Below, piece after piece: positions 1 through 5,445 of a DNA stretch of 5,966 nt. Origin of the DNA: Candidatus Scatomorpha stercoravium (GTDB lineage: Bacteria; Bacillota; Clostridia; Oscillospirales; Oscillospiraceae); NCBI GenBank assembly GCA_018716005.1, contig DVKN01000183.1:1-5966 (forward strand), read 5' to 3'. Position 1 is the stretch's first letter; every line of letters starts with the position of its first letter. Below the pieces are notes generated by a model. That model was not told the origin of the DNA and made no database searches. It saw nothing but the letters and a program-made list of their open reading frames with translations. The position numbers and the translations under genes were made by a program.

Positions 1-31
1 GGTTGTATTATCTTCTCGAATTCTTTTATTT

Positions 32-37
32 GGGAGG
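32..37 (+). promoter_or_regulatory. Ribosome binding site that decides the start of the Spo0A-C gene
   Basis: GGGAGG lies 8 nt before the GTG at 46, which is ideal spacing. It is only 2 nt before the in-frame GTG at 40, which is too close. This favours GTG 46 as the start, although the open frame extends to GTG 40. The ATG at 38 is in another frame. Confidence 0.6.
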
Positions 38-45
38 ATGTGCCT

Positions 46-387
46 GTGACAACCATTCAGGATACGCTTCGTTCGTTCGGAATTACGCGCTGCTACAAGG
101 GGTTTCAGTACGCGGCCTACGCCATTCAGCTCGCCGTTGAGGACGAGAGCCGGCTGGAGGCGATTACTAAGGAAATCTACGAGGAAACCGCGGAGCACTT
201 CGGCTGCAACGGGGCCGCCGTGGAGCGCAACATACGCACCGTCGTCGAGCGGGCCTGGAAAATAAACAGCCGCCTGCTGCGCGAAATCGCCGGATATAAT
301 CTCGACCACATCCCGACTGCGTCTGAGTTTATCGAGATTATGGCGACCCACATACTGCGCTCATCCGAGGCGCTCGCCGCGCGGTGA
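46..387 (+). CDS. Stand-alone Spo0A C-terminal (DNA-binding) domain protein
   Basis: The protein has about 113 residues and matches only the C-terminal effector domain of Spo0A, the master regulator of sporulation. Numbered from the longer GTG-40 start, the visible family features are CYKGFQYAAYAI near residues 18-29 and AITKEIYEETAEHFG near 41-55. The recognition-helix segment AAVERNIRTVVERAW is at 59-73, aligning with VERAIRHAIEVAW of B. subtilis Spo0A. The closing PTASEFIEIMATHI is at 92-105. Full Spo0A has an N-terminal phospho-acceptor receiver domain of about 120 residues, which is absent here. The gene has its own ribosome binding site, so it looks like a natural short protein rather than a fragment. 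It probably binds DNA at Spo0A-box-like sites. Its targets, and whether it acts in sporulation, are not shown. It faces the cation-transport operon convergently across a shared terminator. The domain call is firm; the exact role is open. Confidence 0.88.
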   Translation: MTTIQDTLRSFGITRCYKGFQYAAYAIQLAVEDESRLEAITKEIYEETAEHFGCNGAAVERNIRTVVERAWKINSRLLREIAGYNLDHIPTASEFIEIMATHILRSSEALAAR

Positions 388-428
388 TTGTCGCGCGATT
401 TGCTTCGGCTCGTCTATGATGGATGCGA

Positions 429-455
429 AAAAGCCCGAGCAGCGCTCGGGCTTTT
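429..455. terminator. Bidirectional intrinsic terminator between convergent genes
   Basis: The arms AAAAGCCCGAGC (429-440) and GCTCGGGCTTTT (444-455) pair perfectly over 12 bp around a 3-nt AGC loop. The A-run on one side and T-run on the other give a U-tract on either strand. It therefore fits as the end of both the Spo0A-domain gene (+, stop at 387) and the CNNM operon (-, stop at 478). Confidence 0.9.
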
Positions 456-477
456 CCTTTTCCAACATGTTCCCCCG

Positions 478-1743
478 TTACTCCTCTTCCTCGGGAGGCG
501 GGGCTTTTTTTACCAGGACGCGGTCTACGCGCTGCTTATCCATGGCGAGGACGGTCACGGTGACGCCCTGATACTCGACGCTGTCGCCGGGCTCGGGGAA
601 GCGGCCGAGCATTTCTATGGTCCAGCCGCCGACGGTGTCGCTCTCGAACTCCCAATCGTCCTCGTCGATGCCGACGAGCTCGAGGAAGTCGGATATGGTC
701 ATGTCGCCGTCGAGCTCATACTCGCCCTCGGCCTTCTCGACGACCTCGGTCTCGACCTCGTCCGTCTCGTCCCATATCTCGCCGACTATCTGCTCAAGCA
801 CGTCCTCGAGCGAGATAACGCCCAGCGTGCCGCCGTACTCGTCGGTGACGATGGCGAGGTGCTTCTTGGCGTGGCGCAGCTCTGCGAGGACCTGCGGGAG
901 CTTTATCGTCTTGTAGACGTACAGCGGCTCCATGAGGAGGCTCCTGATGTCCGGCCTCGGGTCGTCCGTCAGGGCCTTGAGGAAGTGGTTGAGGTAGAGG
1001 AAGCCGATGACGTTGTCTATGCTGTCCTCGTAGACGGGCAGGCGCGAATGCTTGCTGTTCTCGACGGCCTCGAGTATGTCCTCCCAGTCGTCGTCTATGT
1101 CGATGGCGTCGACGTCGACGCGGGCGGTCATCGCCTCGCTGGCGCTGACCTCGCTGAACTCGAGCGCGCTGCGCAGCAGCTCGCTGCGGCCCTCGGTGAG
1201 GACGCTCTCGTCCTCGGCGGTCTCTATTATATTCTGCAGCTCCTCGACGGCGGCCTCGTCGCCCTCCGGCTCGGCCTCGCCCTTGAGGCCGGCGGTCAGG
1301 AGCTTCGCGGCGCCGCCCAGCGCCCAGGCGAAGGGGCGCAGCACGAGCGTGAGCGCGCGCATAATCCCGGCGAGGGAGAGCGCGATGCGGTTCGCGTTCT
1401 TGATGGCCAGCGTGCGCGGCAGAATCTCGCCGCAGAAGAGTATGACTAGGAAGCTGCCCAGCGCCGCGAGCCAGATCCAGTCATAGCTCTCCGTAAGATG
1501 CACGCTCGCCGACACGGCGACGGCGACGGCGGAGATGTTCGCGAGGCTGTTGCCCAGGAGGATGGCGTTAATGGTGGCGTCGAACCTGTCGAGCAGCCTC
1601 AGCGCCGCGGCGGCGGAGCGCCTGCCCTCCTCGGCGGCGGACTCTATGCGCAGGCGGTTGGCCTCGGTATAGGCGGTCTCGGCGGCGGAGAAGAGGAAGC
1701 TCATGACGAGCAGGGCGATAAAGCCGGCTATGTATCCGCTCAT
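478..1743 (-). CDS. CNNM/CorC (HlyC/CorC family) membrane protein with CBS pair, second gene of operon
   Basis: This is a 421-residue protein of the CNNM/CorC family, whose members export or handle Mg2+ and related divalent cations and are regulated by nucleotide binding at CBS domains. The N-terminal DUF21 membrane domain spans about residues 1-150. Hydrophobic stretches lie near 3-25, 58-80, 88-108 and 120-150. The family ion-site motifs are present: SAAETA (19-24), GNSLANI (64-70) and GEILPR (105-110). A CBS pair follows at about 205-325, with KHSRLPVYEDSIDNVIG and TDEYGGTLGVISLEDVLEQI. The CorC_HlyC domain is at about 330-412, and the tail is acidic (PPPEEEE). The frame is open up to 1905, but that extension is only the overlap with the upstream gene. 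ATG 1743 begins at the TM1 segment, has AAGGGGG upstream, and overlaps the upstream TGA as ATGA, implying translational coupling. Transport direction and preferred ion are inferred from the family. Confidence 0.92.
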   Translation of the reverse strand: MSGYIAGFIALLVMSFLFSAAETAYTEANRLRIESAAEEGRRSAAAALRLLDRFDATINAILLGNSLANISAVAVAVSASVHLTESYDWIWLAALGSFLVILFCGEILPRTLAIKNANRIALSLAGIMRALTLVLRPFAWALGGAAKLLTAGLKGEAEPEGDEAAVEELQNIIETAEDESVLTEGRSELLRSALEFSEVSASEAMTARVDVDAIDIDDDWEDILEAVENSKHSRLPVYEDSIDNVIGFLYLNHFLKALTDDPRPDIRSLLMEPLYVYKTIKLPQVLAELRHAKKHLAIVTDEYGGTLGVISLEDVLEQIVGEIWDETDEVETEVVEKAEGEYELDGDMTISDFLELVGIDEDDWEFESDTVGGWTIEMLGRFPEPGDSVEYQGVTVTVLAMDKQRVDRVLVKKAPPPEEEE

Positions 1744-3029
1744 TTCGCCTCGCCCCCTTCCGCTGCGGGCGCGCTCTCGGGCAGCACCCGGCAGACGAGC
1801 TTTACTATGCGGTTCTGCCTCATCTCGCTCACCGTGACCATGAGCCGCCCGTAGGTGAAGCTCTCGCGCGTGGACGGGATGCGGTCGAACTGCTCGTAGG
1901 CCCACTCGCCCATGAGCTTATACTCCCAGTCGTCGGGGAGCTCGCGCTCGTCGAGGCCGAGCTTCTCCCAGGTCTCGCCGACGGCGCTCTCGGCGTCGAC
2001 CTCGAAGCGGCCGCCGCCCAGGGGTACGAAGCTCTCCTCGACCACGTCGTCCTCGTCCCAGATCTCGCCGACGAGCTCCTCGAGGATGTCCTCGACGGTG
2101 ACGATGCCGAGCGTGCCGCCGTAGCCGTCGGTGACGACGGCCATGTTGAGCTTCTTCGCGCTCATGAGCTTTAATAGCGCGTCGATCTTCATGTCCCGCT
2201 CGACGAAGCAGGCGGGGTCGAGCAGCGCGCGCAGGTCCACGCGGCCCTTGCGCACGATGTACTCGCGTATGTAGCGGCGTATCTGCAATACGCCGATGAT
2301 GTTGTCTATGCTGTCCTCATATACGGGCAGGCGGCTGTGCCGCTCGGACTTTATGAAGTCGAGCACCTTCGCGCTGTCCCACTCGACGTCCACCGCGGCG
2401 ACGTCGACGCGCGCGGTGAGGATGTTCTCCGCCGTGAGGTCGGCGAACTGCAGCGCGCTCGACATGAGCTCGCCGCGCTCCGGCTCGAGCGAGCCGGCGT
2501 CGGTCATGTCCTCGATTATGTCGTAGAGCTCATCCTCGGTGACGGAGACCTCGGCGTCGCCCCTGGTGAGCCGGGCGAAGGCCGCCGCGAGGGCGTTGAA
2601 GAGCCCGTACGCCGGCCGGAAGAGCGCCATGAAGAAGCGCATCGAGCCGCCGCAGGCGAGGGCTATGCGCTCGGGGTATTTCTCGCCCAGCCGCTTGGGC
2701 AGGGCCTCGGCGAGGAGGAAGACGGCCATGGCCGCGCAGACGGCGCCGGCCGCCGGGGCCCAGCCCGCGCCCGAGCCGAGTACGAGCCCGGTCACCAGCG
2801 CCGCGAGGGCGGCGTGGGCGAGCACCGTGCCCGTGAGCACCGCGCCCCGGGACCTCTCGCGGTTATCCAGCACCGCGAGCGCGCGCCGGACGCGCTTCTC
2901 CGAGTCCTCCATAGACTTTATCCGCCCGCGTGACACGGCCTCGAAAGCCGCCTCGGCCAGCGAAAAATAGAACGCCGCCGCCATCGCGAGCACCGCAAAG
3001 CAGATGCACAATATACCGCCTGTGTCCAT
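1740..3029 (-). CDS. CNNM/CorC family protein with degenerate membrane ion site, first gene of operon
   Basis: This 429-residue paralogue of the downstream gene has the same order of parts. The DUF21 membrane domain is at about 1-155 (hydrophobic stretches near 5-32, 63-87, 90-112 and 122-150). The CBS pair is at about 205-325 (RHSRLPVYEDSIDNIIG, then TDGYGGTLGIVTVEDILEEL), and the CorC_HlyC domain is at about 330-415. The membrane motifs are eroded. The GNSLANI of the neighbour reads GTVLAHA here (66-72), so both Asn residues are gone. GEILPR reads AEALPK (107-112), and DEYGG in CBS2 reads DGYGG. It may be a regulatory partner of the downstream protein or have altered ion use; both ideas are inference. 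ATG 3029 is the only sensible start because an in-frame TGA lies just upstream. GGGGAG precedes it with a rather long 12-nt spacer, which suggests modest initiation. A consensus promoter lies about 100 bp upstream. Confidence 0.88.
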   Translation of the reverse strand: MDTGGILCICFAVLAMAAAFYFSLAEAAFEAVSRGRIKSMEDSEKRVRRALAVLDNRERSRGAVLTGTVLAHAALAALVTGLVLGSGAGWAPAAGAVCAAMAVFLLAEALPKRLGEKYPERIALACGGSMRFFMALFRPAYGLFNALAAAFARLTRGDAEVSVTEDELYDIIEDMTDAGSLEPERGELMSSALQFADLTAENILTARVDVAAVDVEWDSAKVLDFIKSERHSRLPVYEDSIDNIIGVLQIRRYIREYIVRKGRVDLRALLDPACFVERDMKIDALLKLMSAKKLNMAVVTDGYGGTLGIVTVEDILEELVGEIWDEDDVVEESFVPLGGGRFEVDAESAVGETWEKLGLDERELPDDWEYKLMGEWAYEQFDRIPSTRESFTYGRLMVTVSEMRQNRIVKLVCRVLPESAPAAEGGEAK

Positions 3030-3131
3030 TGCGGACGATCACTCCCCGTTTTAATTGCAGTTTCTCCCGCCGCCCCCTCAGGGCCGCGGACTATCCGTAT
3101 GCAAAATAAGCACACATTATAATCATCCGCA

Positions 3132-3160
3132 ATTATAGCATTTGCGGTATCCCTTGTCAA
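3132..3160 (-). promoter_or_regulatory. Consensus sigma-70/sigma-A promoter for the CNNM operon
   Basis: On the minus strand, TTGACA (3160-3155) and TATAAT (3137-3132) both match the consensus in full with an ideal 17-bp spacer. Transcription would start near 3124-3126, giving an untranslated leader of about 95 nt before ATG 3029. A second TATAAT at 3121-3116 has no good -35 partner. The perfect match predicts strong basal transcription. Confidence 0.85.
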
Positions 3161-3194
3161 TCGCGCCCTCCGCGGGCGCCGCATATGAGCCGCC

Positions 3195-3224
3195 CCGCCG
3201 CCCGATATCATAGCCGGGCGGCGG
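3195..3224. repeat. Perfect 10-bp inverted repeat between divergent promoters
   Basis: CCGCCGCCCG (3195-3204) and CGGGCGGCGG (3215-3224) are perfect reverse complements around a 10-nt spacer. No T-run follows on either strand, so it is not a typical intrinsic terminator. It sits upstream of both divergent promoters. It could be a protein-binding dyad or a barrier element. A smaller dyad, GCGCCC-N5-GGGCGC, lies just beside it at 3163-3179. Confidence 0.55.
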
Positions 3225-3268
3225 TTCTCGTATTATGGATTTCCCGCCCGCCGTGCGGGTATGGGGCC

Positions 3269-3297
3269 TTGCTTTTCGGCGCGGGAAAATATATAAT
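3269..3297 (+). promoter_or_regulatory. Promoter of psuKG
   Basis: TTGCTT (3269-3274, four of six consensus bases) is separated by 17 bp from a perfect TATAAT (3292-3297). Transcription would begin near 3304, leaving a leader of only about 23 nt before the TTG start at 3327. The spacer contains the dyad TTTTC-N7-GAAAA (3273-3289), which could be a repressor site. Confidence 0.75.
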
Positions 3298-3312
3298 GTA
3301 TCCGCGAAGAAC

Positions 3313-3317
3313 GGAGG
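3313..3317 (+). promoter_or_regulatory. Ribosome binding site supporting the TTG start of psuK
   Basis: GGAGG lies 9 nt before TTG 3327. No ATG or GTG in this frame is as well placed, and the protein already reaches its glycine-rich first strand (GIGAANVDV) at residues 8-16, so TTG is very likely the true start. Confidence 0.75.
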
Positions 3318-3326
3318 CGATATTAT

Positions 3327-4262
3327 TTGCAAACCGGCTATGTTCTCGGCATCGGCGCGGCTAATGTAGACGTCCATGGGATGTCCCGCGCGGCCATTGT
3401 CATGCGCGACTCCAATCCCGGCCATCTCAGCACGAGCGCGGGCGGCGTCACGCGCAACGTCATGGAGAACCTCGCGCGCATGGGCGAGCGGGCGAGGATG
3501 GTCTCCGTCCTCGGCGACGACCTCTTCGGGGAGCTGGTGCGGCGCGAGAGCGAGGCCGCGGGGCTCGATATGTCCGAATGCCTCGTCCTCCCCGGCGTGC
3601 ACAGCAGCGCCTACGTCTCCATCCTCGACGAGAGGGCGGATATGCTCGTCGCCATGTCCGACATGAGCGTGCTCGAGCACCTCACCCCCGAGGTCGTGGA
3701 CTCGAAGCGCGATCTAATCCTCGGCGCGGCGGCCGTCGTCTGCGACCCCTGCCTCCCGGCGGAGACGCTCGAGCGCATACTCGATACGGCGGGGGACGTG
3801 CCCGTCTTCCTCGACCCCGTCAGCACCGCCTACGCGCACCGGGCCGCGCCCCTCGCCGGGCGCTTCTACGGCCTGAAGCCCAACAGCCTCGAGCTCGCCA
3901 TCCTCGCCGGCATGGACGCGGACACCGACGAGGGCATAGAGCGCGCCGCCGCGGCCCTTATCGGGCGCGGCGCGAAATGCGTCGCCGTCAGCCTCGGCGA
4001 GCGCGGCTGCTATTACGCGGACGCCGCCGGACGCCGCTTCTACCGCGCGCTGCGCCCCGTCGCCGAGATGCGCAACGCCACCGGCGCGGGCGACGCCTTC
4101 CTCGCCGGGCTCGTGCACGGCTTCGTGCGCGGCTATGAGCCCGAGCGCGCCGTCGACTGCGCCCTCGCCGCCGGCCACGCCGCCGTTGAGAGCGACTACA
4201 CGATAAGCCGCGAAATGAGCGCGGAAAAGCTGCGCGAAATCATCGATAACTACAGTCTATAA
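3327..4262 (+). CDS. psuK: Pseudouridine kinase (PfkB/ribokinase family)
   Basis: The product phosphorylates pseudouridine to pseudouridine 5'-phosphate with ATP in the cytoplasm. The protein has 311 residues, close to about 313 for E. coli PsuK. PfkB landmarks are in order. GIGAANVDV (8-16) carries the sugar-binding Asp. PfkB signature 1 around AGGVTRNVMENLARMG (38-53) has the GG pair and Asn44. KPNSLE is at 184-189 and VSLGERG at 221-227. Signature 2, NATGAGDAFLAGL (250-262), has the GAGD anion hole and the catalytic base Asp256. Sequence alone places it only in the PfkB family. The specific call rests on its position directly before psuG, the enzyme that uses its product, separated by 19 nt in one operon. 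A TTG start may limit expression. No pseudouridine transporter or dedicated regulator is visible in the window. Confidence 0.88.
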   Translation: MQTGYVLGIGAANVDVHGMSRAAIVMRDSNPGHLSTSAGGVTRNVMENLARMGERARMVSVLGDDLFGELVRRESEAAGLDMSECLVLPGVHSSAYVSILDERADMLVAMSDMSVLEHLTPEVVDSKRDLILGAAAVVCDPCLPAETLERILDTAGDVPVFLDPVSTAYAHRAAPLAGRFYGLKPNSLELAILAGMDADTDEGIERAAAALIGRGAKCVAVSLGERGCYYADAAGRRFYRALRPVAEMRNATGAGDAFLAGLVHGFVRGYEPERAVDCALAAGHAAVESDYTISREMSAEKLREIIDNYSL

Positions 4263-4281
4263 CCCATAAGGAGCGATTTTC

Positions 4282-5193
4282 ATGACTAATCTTGCGAAAT
4301 ATCTCGACATCCAGCCCGAGGTCAAGGCCGCCCTCGACGCGGGGAAGCCCGTTGTCGCGCTCGAGAGCACGATACTCAGCCACGGTATGCCCTACCCCGA
4401 GAACCTCGGCTTCGCCGCGCAGGTCGAGCAGGTCGTGCGCGATAACGGCGCCGTGCCCGCGACGATGGCCATCATCGGCGGCAAGCTCAAGGTCGGCCTC
4501 GGCAAGGACGACCTCGCCGTCATGTGCGAGGCGAAGGACGTCGGCAAGGTCTCCCGCCGCGACGTGCCCGTCTACATCGCGAACGGCCATAACGGCGCGA
4601 CCACCGTCGCCACCACGATGCTCATGGCCGAGATGGCCGGCATCCGCGTCTTCGCCACCGGCGGCATCGGCGGCGTCCACCGCGGCGGCGAGGTCACGAT
4701 GGACATCAGCGCCGACCTCCAGGAGCTCGCGCACACCTCCGTCGCCGTCGTCTGCGCCGGCGCGAAGCAGATTCTCGACATCGGCCGCACCCTCGAGTAC
4801 CTCGAGACCATGGGCGTCCCCGTCCTCGGCATGGGCACGGACGAGTTCCCCGCCTTCTACTGCCGCCGGAGCGGGCACAAGCTCGACTACGCCTGCGCAG
4901 ATCCCGCCGAGGCCGCGGCGATACTCCGCGCCAAGTGGGAGCTCGGGCTCAAGGGCGGCGTGCTCATAGCGAACCCCATCCCCGAGGAGTACGGCCTCGA
5001 CTTCGACGAGATGGAGAAGGTCATCCAGGTCGCCCTCGCCGCGGCCGACGAGGCCGGCGTCCACGGCAAGGACATCACCCCCTTCCTGCTCGCCAAGGTC
5101 AAGGACCTCACCGGCGGCGAGAGCCTAGCGAGCAACATCCAGCTCGCCCTCAACAACGCCCGCGTCGCCGCGCAGATTGCCGCCGCGATGTAA
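4282..5193 (+). CDS. psuG: Pseudouridine-5'-phosphate glycosidase
   Basis: This enzyme reversibly splits pseudouridine 5'-phosphate into uracil and ribose 5-phosphate, breaking the C-C glycosidic bond with a metal (Mn2+) cofactor. At 303 residues it is near the family norm of about 312. Family blocks are ALESTILSHGMPYP (27-40, with Glu28), GKVSRRD (88-94, with Lys89, the expected Schiff-base lysine), ATGGIGGVHRGG (125-136), and DISADLQELA (141-150, with the acidic metal-ligand region). GAKQILDIGRTLEYLET (160-176) carries Lys162. Glu28, Lys89, an Asp in DISADL, and Lys162 correspond by position to the known active-site residues of E. coli YeiN (PsuG). ATG 4282 is preceded by AAGGAG (4268-4273) with an 8-nt spacer. 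It follows psuK closely, giving a complete two-step pathway. No terminator follows it; the next promoter begins one base after its stop codon. Confidence 0.96.
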   Translation: MTNLAKYLDIQPEVKAALDAGKPVVALESTILSHGMPYPENLGFAAQVEQVVRDNGAVPATMAIIGGKLKVGLGKDDLAVMCEAKDVGKVSRRDVPVYIANGHNGATTVATTMLMAEMAGIRVFATGGIGGVHRGGEVTMDISADLQELAHTSVAVVCAGAKQILDIGRTLEYLETMGVPVLGMGTDEFPAFYCRRSGHKLDYACADPAEAAAILRAKWELGLKGGVLIANPIPEEYGLDFDEMEKVIQVALAAADEAGVHGKDITPFLLAKVKDLTGGESLASNIQLALNNARVAAQIAAAM

Positions 5194-5194
5194 C

Positions 5195-5223
5195 TTGACA
5201 AACCGCGCGCCGGGTGCGATAAT
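5195..5223 (+). promoter_or_regulatory. Promoter of the thiW transcript
   Basis: TTGACA (5195-5200) is perfect, the spacer is exactly 17 bp, and GATAAT (5218-5223) matches five of six -10 bases. The start of transcription should be near 5229-5231, almost exactly at the first base of the TPP aptamer. The -35 element begins one base after the psuG stop codon. Confidence 0.85.
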
Positions 5224-5230
5224 ATTTACG

Positions 5231-5310
5231 TACAGGGGAGCCCTTCGGCTGAGAGGAAGCGCGAGCTTCGACCCTTAACCTGATTCGGATAATGCCGACG
5301 TAGGGAGTAA
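5231..5310 (+). promoter_or_regulatory. TPP riboswitch aptamer (THI element)
   Basis: The conserved THI-box blocks are present in order. GGGGAGCCC (5235-5243) is the 5' strand of P2/P3. GGCTGAGAGG (5247-5256) carries the UGAGA loop that binds the pyrimidine ring. The optional stem GAAGC-GCGA-GCTTC (5256-5269) is followed by ACC of P2. ACCTGATTCGGATAATGCC (5278-5296) and GACGTAGGGA (5297-5306) form P4/P5 and the pyrophosphate pocket. The closing P1 helix is short (UAC 5231-5233 with GUA 5307-5309). The element senses thiamine pyrophosphate and here controls thiW, a thiazole transporter gene, which fits feedback control of precursor uptake. Confidence 0.96.
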
Positions 5311-5318
5311 GAGAATTT

Positions 5319-5350
5319 AAGGCTCCCTCTCCGGGAGCCTTTTCCTTTTC
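5319..5350 (+). terminator. Riboswitch-controlled intrinsic terminator
   Basis: AAGGCTCCC (5319-5327) pairs with GGGAGCCTT (5333-5341) around a 5-nt loop and is followed by TTCCTTTTC, a U-rich tract. The left arm can instead pair with the aptamer. GGCTCCC (5321-5327) complements GGGAGCC (5236-5242), and CTCCCT (5323-5328) complements AGGGAG (5302-5307). TPP binding would occupy those aptamer bases and free the terminator, so the switch is predicted to turn off transcription when TPP is plentiful. Confidence 0.88.
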
Positions 5351-5445
5351 CCGTGAAAGGAGGACTGCGGGCACAATTTAATACGGCGCTCGGGCGTCTC
5401 GCCCGTGCCGGGTGGAGGGGGAGCGCCCTGCGCCCGGGCCGAAAA
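5351..5445 (+). other. GC-rich structured leader between the terminator and the second aptamer-like element
   Basis: No gene is supported. The strong AAAGGAGG at 5356-5363 is not followed by a start codon at usable distance. Two mutually exclusive folds are visible. In the first, CGGGCG (5391-5396) pairs with CGCCCG (5400-5405), extended by CGGC (5384-5387) with GCCG (5407-5410). In the second, GGCGCTC (5385-5391) pairs with GAGCGCC (5421-5427) around a GGGCG/CGCCC hairpin. There is no U-tract. Its role is unknown. Confidence 0.45.

Larger units (their letters stand above)
3030..3326. other. Divergent intergenic region between the CNNM operon and psuKG
   Basis: This 297-bp region has no credible gene. 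It contains the minus-strand promoter at 3132-3160 and its leader, the plus-strand psuK promoter at 3269-3297, and two GC-rich inverted repeats between them (3163-3179 and 3195-3224). The operon leader (3030-3125, minus strand) has small GC-rich hairpin potential, including CGGA-TAG-TCCG. I recognise no known Mg2+ or Mn2+ riboswitch in it. Confidence 0.7.

Noticed and set aside
388..1449. Long plus-strand open frame (353 codons) opposite the second CNNM gene
   Set aside because: It is antisense to a gene with clear domains, begins at a poor TTG without a ribosome binding site just after another stop codon, and has a low-complexity composition typical of a GC-rich shadow frame.
1744..1905. N-terminal extension of the second CNNM gene to 1905
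   Set aside because: The extra 54 residues are rich in Arg, His and Ala, lie inside the upstream gene in another frame, and match nothing in the family. ATG 1743 has a ribosome binding site and the ATGA overlap.
3029..3132. 11-bp imperfect inverted repeat linking the CNNM start codon region (3029-3039) with the -10 region (3122-3132)
   Set aside because: Most of the upstream arm lies before the predicted transcription start, so it cannot form fully in the RNA. One such repeat with a mismatch is plausible by chance in a region this long.
3123..3680. Minus-strand open frame of 185 codons across the intergenic region and psuK
   Set aside because: It is antisense to psuK, which has complete PfkB signatures, and covers both promoters and the dyads. 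It contains no recognisable domain.
4240..5064. Minus-strand open frame of 274 codons opposite psuG
   Set aside because: It is a shadow of the strongly conserved psuG frame. Its repetitive Gly, Asp, Glu, Ala and His composition arises from the reverse complement of GC-rich codons.
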